From Tamarix chinensis (lineage: Eukaryota > Streptophyta > Magnoliopsida > Caryophyllales > Tamaricaceae): DNA of 64,000 nt. The notes under the pieces are model-generated. The model was not told the DNA's origin. It saw only the letters and a program-made list of their open reading frames with translations, and did no database searches. The position numbers were made by a program, and so were the translations under genes. The stretch lies in contig CM060177.1 in the NCBI GenBank assembly GCA_030549775.1, positions 45,844,244-45,908,243 on the forward strand, given 5' to 3'. Positions 23,150 through 36,750 of the stretch are shown here, piece after piece. Numbering within the stretch: position 1 is the first letter of the stretch; the number at the start of each line of letters is the position of its first letter.

Positions 23150-23625
23150 GGAACTCATTGTTCTTAAAGCAGTAGAACGGTTTGAAGCATCTCTCAGAGA
23201 CAACACACCTAATTCACTATTATCATATGGTGGAATGGATCCAATACCTCTTAAGGTAGAACGCTCCTGAGCCCCTATTCTTAAATCGATGGAATGATCT
23301 GAAGCACCTCTCAAGGACAATATACCTGATCCACTATTATCATTATATGGAACGGATCCAAAACCTCAGTCCTGATTCATTTACTCTTTTAATTTAAGTT
23401 ATTAATATCGTATCTATTATGTTACTTATCTTAAATTATATTCTTATTCATGATAAGTATGGGGATCTATTATTCTTAATCTAATAGAACAGGCTGAAAC
23501 ACCTCTCAGGGACAACACACCTGAGCCATTATTATCATCCGGAGGAACTAGTCCAATATCTCTCAAGGGAACACACTCTTGAGCCACTATTATCGTCCAG
23601 TAGAAAAGACTAATAAAACCCCTCG
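23150..23625 (-). repeat. Diverged CACTATTATC tandem repeats in the LTR
   Basis: The unit of roughly 65-70 bp, with GGGACAACACACCTGAGCCA, then CTATTATCATCCGGAGGAAC and CCAATACCTCTTAAG, recurs about six times with much variation. It corresponds in position, and partly in sequence, to the CCGGTGG repeats of the other LTR copies. Confidence 0.6.
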
Positions 23626-25298
23626 ACCCGACTCATGTATTCTTTTACTTTAAATGGTGAATGTATTATTTAGATTGGCTTGATGATTACAAAATATAAT
23701 TAAGGAAAGAAATACATCAACATATAGATAACAAGACCGTCTCAAAGGTTAAGATGCTCATTTTTACCAGAAACCTTAAATTCACAATTTAGGCATAACT
23801 TCTCCCATATTGATCATTTACCCACCAATTTTAGTATATTTTCCTCAAATATTATTATTATTAACATAACCATATCTTACACATGCGATAATAACCCTAT
23901 CTCAAAAGCTACTATTCACAAAACTCCCAAACTCTAATTTTACAGGTAAGTTATAAATTTTTCCATAAGGCTCATAAAATTACCGAATTTAATATACATC
24001 CATAAAATGGAAATATTAACAACATATCCAAAATTTGTAGTCTAAATCTAACATTTTACATATGTGATAATAAGATTACCTCTTTAAGGTTATTATTCCT
24101 AATTTAGGCCATTTTCTCATTTAGGAAAACTTACGACATTCATAATCACTCCAATAATCCACATGATACTATTACCATAGTTTAATCCTACTAACACTTC
24201 AAAATACCAAAATTCTCATATTAATCTATATTAACCAAAATACCCTTATATATATTGAAAGCCCTTATTTTATGAAAATAGTATATCTTCAATATCATTA
24301 TTTCTAAATCCTCCATTTATCATCATACATAATAAATATACTTATTTTCCACTTAGCGTACTTTATTATGCCCATACTACTCTTCCACAAGTTATACTTA
24401 TCTACAAAAATACAACATAACATCATATTAGCACATCTTTTATTATTTATACTATCTTTCTATCATATAATCCATATTATCATATTATATCATTAACATC
24501 ATGCATTTAAGCATATAATAACTGTATCATGATAATACACATAGTCATACAGTCATTTAACACAAAACCCTAAAGCATCAACTAGCATCCTTATTAAAAA
24601 AAAAAGGCTCTGGTCTCTAATCTCGCTTATCTTATCTTACCTCTTCTAGAACCTCCAGAGTAACACCTAAGAATAATTAAAAAAATATAACTAGAATTAA
24701 ATGATATAATTAAGGAGGGGTTAAAGTATTCGAAGGGTGAAAGAATAGGGAAAACCAAACCAAGGTTCGAAGGAGTCTCGGCCAAAATTAGTGCAACAAG
24801 GAGGGGATTCAGTTGTTTTGTTAGAAAGGTAGGGGTGAGCTTTAGTGGTTTTGGACGAAGGAGGGTGGCGGGATGCGATGGAAATGACTGAATGGAGGGT
24901 GGAGGTTTCTATGGTTTTAGCTAAAAGGTAGGGGTAATTTGGTGGTGGATGTCGAAGGGTAAAAGGGTGATGTGGTTAAATGGTCGAAGGTGGTGGGGGT
25001 GTTGTGGTGAAAATAACAGAATGGAGGGGGTAGGAACGGCTATTTTAGTTGGTTCTTGGGGGAAGGGTGTGGTGTGTTTTTCCAAAGGATAGGGTGAGGG
25101 AATTGCAAAGGTTACCAGTACTAGGGGTGAAGGAATGTTTTAAATGGTGGTGTTGGTGACTTGGTTGGGCTCGTCAGTGGGGGTGGTTTTAGGCAACGAT
25201 GAGGAGGGGAAAAAAAGGAGGGAGAGGTTGCATTTGGGGTGCAAATGTTTGGTTGAAAACATAAGGACAAGGGGTAGTTTCAAGCATTAAATGTGCCT

Positions 25299-25305
25299 TA
25301 TATAT
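25299..25305 (-). promoter_or_regulatory. TATA box of the LTR at 22,512-25,772
   Basis: On the - strand, GTATATATAAGGCACATTT lies about 470 bp from the LTR start. The frames at 25,287-25,506 around it are compositional. Confidence 0.5.
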
Positions 25306-25772
25306 ACATACATGGATGTAGGAAAGGGAGAAAAGAGGTGGTTATTGGGGAAAAATTCAACCCTGACCCTAAAGCTGAGGAGGGGAGAGTTCATGGGGGT
25401 AGAGGTAGGCTTGGTAGAGGAGGCATGCATGCGAGAAGAAGAGAAGAGGAGAAGACTAGTAAGAGAAGAAAAAGAAAATAAAATAAGGAAAGGAGAAGAC
25501 AAATAAAAAGGGAAAAGAAAAAGTGTGGGTTTAGATTTAGGTTTAGGTTAAAACAATATAGGTTAGGGTATTAGGATAATTTAATTAAATTATTATCTAG
25601 AATTAGGTTTAGGTTAGAAAAGATATTAATAACCCAAAATAAAAATTAGGGATAGGCTAAGATTTAGGATTAGAGAGTTAGGGTAGATAGAAATATTAAT
25701 TTTTCGATATTAGAATTAGGTTATGATATTAATTACTTGGGATTAGAATTAGCTAAAATTTGGGGTAATGCA

Positions 25773-27335
25773 TAATTGATTAGTGCATTTAGTATTAATT
25801 TGTGTGTGTGTAATATATTAAATAATATTATTTTACTAAATAATTTCCTTAATTGAATAAATCTCAAACGTTTCTAACGTTATTGTAAACTTAAATAAAT
25901 AAATAAAAACCATTCTTTAATTAGAACAACCCCTAGTTCTTAATAGAAAATTATCACTCTTAATTTTGTATCACATAAATAATGAGTTATTTGCTTATTT
26001 GGTATTTTCCATAGGAAATAGGAGTTAAATATACAAGATTTGAAAAAATCATTCACATGAATCAAAATTAGTGGGAGGCCTCCATTGTCAACGTTGCTGA
26101 AATGACATTATATATATTAATATTTTTAGACATATACTATTATATATATATATATTATTACTTGATAAAATTTTGTTGCAAATTATGATTTAAAATTGAG
26201 AGTATTTTTAATTTTAAGTAATAAAGTACATAAAATGATATAAAGTACTTAACAATGTTCAACAACTCATAAACTAGCTTATTAACTTTGTTAATAAACT
26301 TATTATTTATAAAAATTATTTGATAAGTAGTTTTTCACTAGTTTTTGAATTGAATTTTTTGAATCTATATCTATGTAACTTATAGATTATTGTAAACTAA
26401 CCTTGATGTCCTTCTTATTTTCTTATTTTGGGTATATGATAAATTTGTGCTTGTTCTTCTATTGGTAAAAATATGATTTTTAATATCATTTTATTTAAAC
26501 TTTCCATGTTCCATCAACCATTTTTGATAAAGTCAATTAGTTTATCAATTTTCACTTATAACTTAGGTCATTTGTTATTTATACCAAATAAAGTCAAAAA
26601 AATATAAATATGTGATTAACAATCAAAGTCTAGGTCAGACAAGATGAACATTGTATACATAATCTTATATATGTATGTGTATATATGTACATATAAATTA
26701 GCGAAAAAATTCATGATATAACCTTGTGTTTTCATAAACACACTAGATAAACTTATATTCTGAGGGTTACACACCAGATAATTTTTTAGTTATAGTACTT
26801 GTTAACCTACATGTTAACTCTAAAAAAATCAAATCTTTAGATGCGAAATGATGATCTTACCCAAAAATTAAAATACCTTCATTACATATTTTTTATGATT
26901 TTCTCATTAATTACTTTTACTCATTTTATTTTCATTAAATTTATACATTTTTTAAACACAAATTTAACTAGAAAAAACACATGAATTGAACCTAAATTTA
27001 AACCATATTAGTTATAAAAAAAATCTCAAATCTTGACAATCATAAGAAGCTTATTTGAATCAATCCTAGTCCAAATTAGCCAAAGGAACAACAAACCAAC
27101 TAAGCAATCAAATACGATTAATCTATCAGGAAACTTTTTTCCAAATAAAAATTAGTAAAGGTAAGGGAGTCGAATCAATGATTTGAATCCTAAAATAAAA
27201 TACAATAAATTGATTCTAAGAACACTAATGGAACTCGGATGGGGAGAGATACTATTGTATTAGGGAGGATAGAATCAAACACTAAAAACGTAGGTCTCAG
27301 ATCATGAACGTTGGTTGTTTAGATTTGAGATAATC
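25773..27335. other. AT-rich sequence between two long LTRs
   Basis: No open frame of interest and no recognisable repeat apart from short TA runs (26,141-26,156). The stretch before 27,335 is presumably the host sequence into which the next LTR inserted; its right-hand continuation would be from 33,477. Confidence 0.5.
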
Positions 27336-27647
27336 TATAACACCTTAAAATTTACTATTAAAAAATTCTAATTTTTGTAAAAGCTAAACATAAAATAATT
27401 TAGTGTTAATTCCATACACAATATAATTTCAGTTACTCTACCATTCTCATATCAAGTACAAATTAAACCATTAAGGAGTTTAGACAAGGTAATAAGAGAA
27501 TAAGAAGAAATTTATAAACATAGATAAAAGTTTGGAGATAAAAGTCTAACTACAATATTAATCAAAATACAACAAAGGAAAACTATGGATCTAAGTATCC
27601 ATAAGATATCCAAATAAAAATTCTAGAAACTAGATAAGTACGAATCT

Positions 27648-30600
27648 ACATCCAAAACCCAACAATACAAGTCACTCTTTCCTAGAAAGTGAATCAAACT
27701 CATCAAAGTTACCAAAACAATCAACAGAAACCTTATAATACCTTATCCTAATTAAAATCATTCTAAATGTATTTAAAATTATTTTTATATAAAATAAAAT
27801 GGTTTTGGTTTTGAAAAGGGCTTGGAATTTAGGTAAAAATATGAATTTTGGAATTATTGATCGACTGGTTTCCAAAATCAATCGACTAGCATGGCCAATG
27901 ACTTGCATTTCTATTTTCGGTAGAACTAAATAACTAGTTGTCCAAATTGATCAAATGGTTATGCTAAGATTATAAATCCTTTTTATTTGTGCTTTTATTC
28001 TATTTCCAATGTTTACAAAAAATTTTAATTAGAGTCTTTTTGTACTAATAATCATATTTTAGTGATTTGGGATTATTTTCACACTATTTAGATCATCTTA
28101 TGATCTTATTTAGCTAAAAATCTTATGAAAGTACTTTTGAAGTACTTGCTTATATCTTTCTCCCTCCCTCCCTCCCCCCCATCACTTTCCTCTTTTTTTG
28201 CCACCAAACTTGCATGTAGTAGTCAACTACTCCCTCTATCACTTGATGTCTTTACCTTACCTCATCTATAGCCTAATTGCACTCCATCTCCCTCATTTTC
28301 ATCATTATCTTCTTGCACTTTAGTCTCATACACTAAACCTAAGTCAAATCTCCCCCTCTTTTTCCCTTTTGAAGTTTTAACTCTTAGGCCCTCTTGCCCT
28401 TCATATTTTGATTCACTTCAACTCTCCAACACTTTCTCTCCTTTAGCAAACTTTTTATAAGTGTTAAACCCATCCTCAAATTTTTTTCCTTCCTTTCTAG
28501 CTAAGTCTTTACCCCTATTTTTCTTTGATTTAACTAAATTTATCACTTCTTAATCCTCTTCTTCATCTTTTAATTAGATCTTCTTTTATTTCCATAGGCA
28601 AATAGAAGTTAAGGTCTTGAAAGAGTTGAACATTCTTGCCTTTTTCCTTTTCTTGGTTCTTCAGTCTTAGTTTTAAGGTATGAAAATGTTTCTCCCTCAA
28701 TTATCTTATATTTATTTTTTATTCAATTTTTAAATGAGTGTTGATTTCCTATGATTATTTATTCTCTTTAGACAATCAAGAGTCTTGGTAAGAGCTATCA
28801 AGGTAAGAGTAGTTGATTTTGCTTGAAGATCAGACATCTTTATCTTTAATATGAATAAGAGTTAATGTTGTTAATTGTAGTTTTATGATCTTGGTGTGTT
28901 TCATGATATTTATGTGATAGTTGAATAATTGACTTTAAACCATATTCCATGATTCATATTTTTGGAATTTAGAGCATGTTTTGGTCTTAAGCATGAAAAT
29001 GGTGGATTAAGTATGAATATGATGCATATTGGTTATCTAACATGAATCCATATGTTTTTAAATGGTGAGAATGTCTTTATATATGCTTGTACAATATTGG
29101 AGCATGCTAAGTTTATCTTGGGACATGTTGTGAGTTTGGTTAAGTGTAAAAAATCTGGTTTGGGGTTTTTTCACCCAAACATATCAATCGGTTGATCGAC
29201 CGGTTCCTATGAACAATTGATTAATTCATTAAACACATTACTTTGTGTCTAAAGTCGTTTAGGTCTAGGCTTAAACACATTAATTGGTTTGGCCAAATCA
29301 ATTAACCTTTTATTATGAATATTTTATTGGTTGGACCAACTATTTGATTGGTTCCTCCATGCAACTCATTTCTTCTTAGGTTTATTATGCCTAGACTAGT
29401 CGTTTGGTTATGCTTGATTCATCAGGTTTGTATATTCTTTGTTGAATCTTCCTTGAGGTTTCTATTATTATTTTTCCACTAGCTTGTAACATTAATCATG
29501 ATATTGCCATGCAAAATTGAATATAGGAAAGAAGAAAGAAATAAAATGTAAAATTTTGTGTACCCGTAGGTTATAATACTTATATGGTTGGGTTTGGTGT
29601 TATCTCCTAAATATCCAATTTAGTGGCTTGGATTGCCTTGGTTAATATTTGGTGTCAACACCTAAAATACCTAATTTGGACAATCTATGGAATCTTAGAT
29701 GTCTTTCCTTGTATGCATACATAGGGTTTAGTTAACATGGTAGTTCCCTCTAACCTAGGATAACAGATGTAGTGGATGTTGAAAATCCCTAATAAAATCC
29801 CATTAGAACTACTGTTACATGTGATGGGCGTTGCAAAACTAAAACCCCTTAACTTAATCTCTTAGTGCAATGGATATTGAATATCCCTAAGTAAAGCCTC
29901 TTAGCACTAGTGTACAGTGATGGCGGCTATTGTAGTCCTACGTTCATCCCGATCTTGGATATAGATAATGTTTTAAATATATTAGATGTGTTTAGGGTGT
30001 TGTAGACCCATAATTGAGTGTATTCCCCTCACTTAGGAGACAAGTGTTTTGGATGTTAAAAATCCCTAGCCCTTGCAATAGTTTATAATGGTGGTAAAAG
30101 TTGCAATCCTATACTAGTCGTTATTATGGAAAATTAAAATATTTGGAAGTACCCTTATGGATTGTTCTTAAAAATTCATGGATGAGTGGTTATGTGTAAT
30201 TTACATACTTTACTATATCATATACGTTCATCATGATCTTATGTGGTATGATTTCTAGGCATGTCTCATACCATGTTATTATATGACCTCAATATGCAGC
30301 ATGAACCCTTATCATGCTCTTGGTAGTTTATTTTACTAGTACTTTACCATAGTGATACTATATTTATGTTGTCACTACGCTAATATGGCTTCTATTATGG
30401 TGAGCATAGAACATTTTTCAAGGGCATGACTCTTAGTTGGAGTATATTGAGGATTTGACATAAGTTAATAGCTGGTTGTTGCTTTGGGATTGAGATTTAT
30501 AGTTACCACTTTAATTAAGGGTTATGCTAATTGGCTTAGAGTGTTTTTTTCCCATTATGGTGAGATATTTTTGTTTCTTTCTAGTTATTTTAACTCTTAG

Positions 30601-30858
30601 AATTGGTTCGTGTATTTGGATTTTGTATATCCCTCCCTCCTATCATATTATCATCATTATTATCATTGTTATATTGTTAGTGCATGAGTATTTTTGCTCG
30701 TTAGTTACGTTTTGCCTTGCATCAAGCATGTATTAGGTGATGATCATATTTCTCGCATGATTGATATGGTGGTAACACCACCCCTCACATTTATTTTCAA
30801 ATGCTTCCTCATTGTCTTTAAAATGAAATTTTGAGTTATAAAATTTTGCGATGTTACA
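27648..30858 (+). mobile_element. Nested LTR with perfect 5-bp duplication, + orientation
   Basis: The right end, AAATTTTGCGATGTTACA at 30,858, is the LTR-family end. AATCT flanks it on both sides (27,643-27,647 and 30,859-30,863). The left end ACATCCAAAACCC looks like the family start TGTAACACCC with its first bases lost. GATATGGTGGTAACACC (30,763) and the GTGAGCATAGAAC block near 30,400 are conserved family landmarks. Internal AATCCCTAA-type units of about 80 bp recur at 29,740-30,110. No coding sequence. Confidence 0.65.
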
Positions 30859-32932
30859 AATCTACAAATCAATAATTGGGTTGTATGCTCATGGAAATAA
30901 GCAACACCCATGAAAAGAATAATCAATACTTGCTTATTGAGTAAGGTAATATTACAAATCAATAGAAAAGGGTATTCACAATATATGAGGTCACATGGAA
31001 GAATCTATACATGTGCATTATCTATGATATGCAATGACCTAAGGATGTAGTTGTATTAAGATTCATATTTAGGTGATTGGGTAATCCTATTTATTTAGAC
31101 ACACTAGGACTCCCATTTATTTAGACACACTAGGACTAGGAAACCACCAGTAACATTATTTACTCTTCTCGTTCCCTCACAGACCAAAAAAAAGATAGTC
31201 AACCTCATTAATATTGTTACATATAGGGAAAAACGTGAATGTGCCATTAATAAATCTCAAATCCTTACGTACATATATCCTCTATAGGTTGGTCGATTGA
31301 ACTAATATAGAGTATATTAGGGTCATTTGGTTATGATAGAACCATATAATTGTTTTAATAATTAAACTTAGATATGACTTATATGTTCTTCCACTTTAAG
31401 TATTAATATCATATTATTTCATTAATCAACACTTATCATGTAAACATACACATCACCCAGTCTAATTAGAATAAGTGTATTTCCATTTTTATTTTCATTA
31501 ACTTATCATAAGGATAACTACTTTTCATATATAACATGAACTACCAATTATCATTAATGGATACCAAAAATTGTTATCACTAGAAACACTTAGAATCACA
31601 TCATGGTCAAAACAAACATGTTACTATCACATAAAGAGATAATAAAACATAATGACAGATAACAATCCCTAGCATAGCCATTATGGAGGCAAAAAGATTA
31701 TTCCGCCCTCATGAAACCCTAATACACAAATACACTGTAACCTAGCCCATAGAAATATCAAACCCACCAAACTGAAAAAAATCATCTCTATATATCAACA
31801 TAAATGCCATATCCGATAATTAGGACTTAATGGCGTTTCACACATAAAATACCAACATTATTCCCAGGGTTGTTATTACTTAATTTATGTTATTTTTGCA
31901 TATCATCTAACCTATGTTAATCATAAATTACCCAACATTTCCATATATCCAAATTATCATAATTATATCCCAAAAACACTCATGCAACCTTACATATGCA
32001 AATTTCACCAAAAACTACGATTGACTCACTTAAGTGCCTTCAAACTCCTTATCAACCCTAACCCTAACATACATTATATCAATTTAAATGTGATAAACTT
32101 AAGTAAAATAATGGTATCATCACTTTCCATAAAAAATCACAAAATGGCCTAAATACCCTTGGGATTGAAATCATATAAAACCCACAAACTTCTATATATT
32201 CCAAAATTGACCACACCCACATACAACCAACTACACTTTATTACCTTGCCAAAACACTTATCCCTAAAAATTCAAACCCCAGGTCACCACAAGTCGTAGA
32301 TCGAGACTTCATGTAACCAAACACCTTAACATTTAAACCTCCACACAACCCTTAATTAAATATATAAAAACTTATTTAATCAATATAATCATATAAAATC
32401 ATAACTTGCATATTATCCAGAAATCATCAAGTAATACATTCACATATTTGGAATGAAACCTACACATAATTCTATAACACCATGCTTTCAAAATTTTAAT
32501 AAGGAACAACATAGCACATTCAAGCCCTATTCTAGATGAAGTATATCCTTACATAATACAACTATAATCTCCAAGCAAGATACTCCTAAAATCCCATCTC
32601 CAAAGCATTATGATCACCTAAAATCTAGGAAAACAAGGATTTCGTAATGCAAAGAAAAAGGTCAAGGAAAGGAAAAGGAAAAGGGTAAAGAACTTAATAG
32701 AGCTAAGTTAGAAAGATTAGAGGGAAGATATGTGAGGAACGGATATTGAAAGGGGTGGTTTTACATGTGTTACACACACTGTAAGGGGGATGCAATGTGA
32801 ATTCTTAGTGCATGTGTGCTATCTCAACATGAAGCTTCAACAAAACAAGGGATAGAATACACGAAGAGTGGAAAAAAAAGGTGGTTGTTACATAAGAAAT
32901 TAACACTACAAAGGGTAATAACATGATCTAGT

Positions 32933-32940
32933 TTTATATA
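32933..32940 (-). promoter_or_regulatory. TATA box of the LTR at 27,336-33,476
   Basis: On the - strand, CCCTCATATATATAAAACTAG lies about 540 bp after the LTR start, matching the spacing in the other copies. Confidence 0.45.
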
Positions 32941-33476
32941 TATGAGGGCTTTTATGTGAGGTGAAATGGTAGGGATTAGTGGTGTAATGTAAGGGAGAGT
33001 TGAAGAATGAAGTTTTGGAACAACAAAGAAGCCATAAGAGGAGAGTGAACAATGGGAAAGTTTGATAATGAAGAATTAAAAAGGAAGTAGGAGAAAAGAG
33101 TTTGGTTTGGGTTTACATTAAATGAAGAAATGGTGTAGGGGTTGGCTTGTGTGGAAATGGGAAAGCATGAAGGAGTTGGTGGTGAAATAGTGTCAAGATC
33201 ATAAATTGGATAGAAGGAAAGACAAAAGCATAGGGGTGATGGCTTGATTTACACTTGAATGAGGTGATGGGTTCAGATTAGTTAGGTTATTTCCTTTAGT
33301 TGACCAAATAAAACCAGTTAGGGAAAGGTTCATGTAAGAGAGAAATAAGTGAAAGAAAAAGAAAAAGTTTAAGGACCAGGGTAATTTGTTAAGTAAATAA
33401 TAGAGGTTAAGGATTAGGGAAGGAGTTGGAGACTAATTACTCAAAAATTAGGGTCAGCAAAAATTAGGGTATTACA

Positions 33477-35769
33477 TAAGCAAACACAAATTGAAGGAGA
33501 ACACCAACATTAAATATGACATAATCAGTTATCCAATCATAGAATCAACCAAATGAGCTTTTTTTTTTGGGTATCCATGAAATTCACAAAAATTAAACTA
33601 AACCAACAAGTAGCACCAATCCCATATCTAAGCTAACAACAAACAGAAAACATAATTTAAAGCTCGATTTACATATCAAGGAAACAATAGTGGTGTTACG
33701 GTGGTTGTTCAAAGGTTGTGAGCTAAGGGATTTGCACTACCTATGATACATTGTATAGCAGTATTGGTGAAAAGAATGGAGTTGTGGTGGTGGAATAGAG
33801 AGATAAGAAGTGGTGGTGATGGAATTGAGAGGTGAGAGGTGAGAGGTGGTGGCTATCTACTTGGCATTTGGTGGTATAGTGCAAGTTGAAAGGATGGAGC
33901 TAGGTGTTGTTCCACATTTTGTTTGTTGGAGGAAAAAGGATGAAGGGTCATGTTCTAGGTTATAGAAGAAAAAAAATAGGTTTCAACAAGTTTTTTTTTA
34001 TTTCACTTGGTTGAGTGTGATTCTGTTTTGATTGAAATGATGAATGAAAAGTGAGGAGTAAGGAAAAAGTATAACGTCAAGAGAGAGGGGGGATAGGGAT
34101 GGTGTGTTTACTTTTTAGGGTATTTTAGGTATTTAAAATTACATAATAGGAGGGGAACGGTTGTGAGACATGGAGGGAATTAGATTATAAAGAAAGCATG
34201 GGTAAAATATTCTTTTTTCATGCTCTCACTTGATTTTTTTTTTATTTCAACAAGTAGATTAACAAATACTATAGAGAAAGGGTTATTTGATACATACCCC
34301 TCAAAACTTAGGATTATCTTGTGTTTTTTGAAAAACATAGTACTATGTTATATTTTTCCTAAACTTAAATTTATATCATGTATATTTCCAAAGGTTAAAA
34401 ATATCACCATACCGATTTAAGAGTTGGGAAAAACAACTTTGTCATGAAGTCTTCATGTTAATAAAATGAAATAAGATAGGAATGTGTAGGTAAAATAAAC
34501 AAAACATATACTTATAAGTGAATGATTTTGAATTCGTAGTATTAAGGTGAAATATGAAAAAATTAAATGGAATATGAATGAAATGTGTAATGATTCTAAA
34601 GTAGACCTGATCAATTGATAGGAGTATCACCAGACTTGTCCAATCAGGCTCAATCAAAAGATTAGTAAAAACCAACTTAGAGAGTCCATGGGTAAGAGTC
34701 AGCCTTTTGAACCCAATTAAGTATAGATCAACCCTAAAAAACATATAGGTACTTGTGGGCATATATCAACCCAATTATCTTTTAATTTATTATTAAGCTA
34801 CCTATTAATAAATATGTATGAATCCTCATTTGACATTAGTTTTCTTCCTATGATGACTTAAATATAAAAATTACTTTTAAACTAACACACACACACACAC
34901 ACACATAAAACTAGCTATCTTTTACACAAGATTAATAATGATGAAGTTGTGGTAAATAATAGTAAGAAATAAATACTTACTTCTTCTTCTGCTTCTTCTT
35001 TTTTCTTAAAGCATAATTAAAGTGCTGAAAAAATAAAATATTATCCAATTTATCTGAAGTCAAAAATATTTTTATATGGAAAATAATAATAAATGTAAAT
35101 GTTGAATTTAAAAATATTATTAACCCAATAAAAATAGTTCCATTTTAATATTCTTTTTGAAAGTGAGAACTTGATAAAGTAAGATATTAAACAAATTTAT
35201 TCGATGAACATTCACTAGCGTAATATTAAAGTATTATATGTACTCATTATAATTTTATCATTCTTTTAGTTATAAAAGATGTTAAATACAGTTAAGTAAA
35301 AAATAAATATAATTTTTTAAGGCTCCTGGGTCAATCAGGCCCATTATTGGCCCAAGCCTAATTAAGATCCACAAACAAAAGACCGGATGGGTCATGACCT
35401 GACCAAACCCAAACCAAGCCCGTCCTTCATGTGTTTCAAATCCCCACTAACTAGGTTTATTTTGAAATGAATTAAGAGTGGACAATGCAAAAGGCGAGAG
35501 TTAATAAGGTAATGAGGGTCTGAAAACTATAATCGAAAAGCAACTTAAGGAGCTTGTAGGCTTTGATTGTCAAATGCAGCGAATGAATATTACAAAGAAA
35601 CATATTTTTTTGGCAAATATAATATAACTAGACAAATAAAAAGTGCAAAATATTTAAATATCTTTGAAGTGTATATATACACTCTTAACAATTAGACGAA
35701 GGTGTTTGTAATTTGAGGCTCTAAAATGATTATTCCTACTTTCTCATGCCCTAATTAGTATATGGTGTA
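33477..35769. other. Intergenic sequence, no recognised gene
   Basis: 33,690-34,100 is purine-rich and reminiscent of the LTR skew blocks but has no clear ends. An (AC)10 microsatellite lies at 34,885-34,904. 34,600-34,750 and 35,330-35,430 contain CAATCAGGC- and ACCCAAACCAAGCCC-type motifs. Short frames at 34,220-34,420 and 34,442-34,762 have no recognisable features. Confidence 0.4.
34885..34904. repeat. (AC)10 microsatellite
   Basis: Ten uninterrupted CA/AC units. Confidence 0.9.
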
Positions 35770-35801
35770 ACCGTATACACCTTGCTCATGGTGCATACGG
35801 T
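35770..35801. repeat. Inverted repeat: 12-bp stem, 8-bp loop
   Basis: ACCGTATACACC and GGTGCATACGGT are complementary at 11 of 12 positions around the loop TTGCTCAT. No T-run follows and no gene is next to it, so a terminator or RNA role is not implied. Confidence 0.7.
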
Positions 35802-35879
35802 GACATCTATGTAAATAAAGAAACAATTTTTAGAAGATTAACATGTACATGGTAGTTTTTGTGCGGTCTCAATTGCATA

Positions 35880-36750
35880 AATAAGATTAACTTCATGCTT
35901 CACCTTGATATGCTTGATGGTTTACCATGGTTCAGAAATATGTAATTCTGCGTCTTTCTATTGTTATGTTTTGCCATAATATATTATATGGTTTATCATG
36001 ATGTGCTTGATGTTTCACCATGGTCTAATATTATGTAGTCTTACTTCTCTCCATTTTTATATTTTACTTTAATATATTTTATATTTCACTATGATAAGTT
36101 TAGTGCTTTACCATGATATGCTTCATGTTTAGTGCTTTACCATGATATGCTTCATGTTTAACCATGGTATAATTCTATCGTATATTTGATATTTTACTAT
36201 GATATTCCTCATATTTCACCATGATATGCTCTATATTGCATCATGTTGTGCTTGATGTTTCACCATAATAGTCATTATACTATGGTATTTCACCACCATA
36301 TTTTCCATATTTTACCATGTTTTGCTAGGTGTTTCACATTCCATTAACAATATATGATACAAGGTGTTTCACGTACCATTAACAATATATGATACAAGCA
36401 TAGTCTAGGCTTTTCACCACAATATACTTTGTGTTTTACCATTATACTTTTCATATTTTATCATGGTGTGTTTGATGTCTCACCCTAACAATTGTTATAT
36501 TGTCGTATGCCTAATGTTTTACCACAATATGCACTATGTTTCACCATAATTTGCCCCACATTTTACCATGTTATGCTAGGTGTTTCATCATTAATAGTCT
36601 ATAATACAATTGTATGCCTTGTATTTTAGTACAATATGTTTTATATTTTACCATTATGTGTTCCATCCATAAACAATAATATAGTCATTATATTTTATCA
36701 TGATTGTCTTCATGTTTTACCACTATTGTATTATATTTTATCACTGTTTT
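35880..36750 (+). repeat. CACCATG-type minisatellite, about 22-27 bp unit
   Basis: Degenerate head-to-tail copies of TTTCACCATGATATGCTTGATG fill the interval, with variants TTTACCATG, TTTATCATG and TTTCACCATAAT. Near 36,090-36,160 a longer unit, TTTAGTGCTTTACCATGATATGCTTCATG, is duplicated exactly. The array has no long open frame, since units contain stops in all frames I checked. Confidence 0.8.

Larger units (their letters stand above)
22512..25772 (-). mobile_element. 5' LTR of the long-LTR family, about 3.3 kb, internal region lost
   Basis: The left end is TATAACACCCCAAATTTTACTACT (LTR end on -). The right end is AAAATTTGGGGTAATGCA, a mutated form of the family start. The internal order on - is start, AT-rich, purine/pyrimidine-skewed block with TATA box (25,500-24,720), AT-rich centre, CCACTATTATC repeats (23,625-23,150), then the conserved block (+ strand TCTACTCGTAGAAATGAGCAG at 22,926) and the end. 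The primer site abuts it on the left. No gag-pol follows, so the element was truncated there. Confidence 0.7.
27336..33476 (-). mobile_element. Solo long LTR with target duplication, interrupted by a nested LTR
   Basis: The left end is TATAACACCTTAAAATTTAC and the right end CAAAAATTAGGGTATTACA. The flanking 5-mers are TAATC (27,331-27,335) and TAAGC (33,477-33,481), 4 of 5 identical, as expected for LTR retrotransposon integration. No primer site lies beyond the left end, so this is a solo LTR. Its own sequence is 27,336-27,647 plus 30,859-33,476, about 2.9 kb without the nested copy. The conserved block CTCATGGAAATAAGCA on + is at 30,889. The direction is - by the TATA box and by homology to the PBS-bearing copy. 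Confidence 0.7.
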
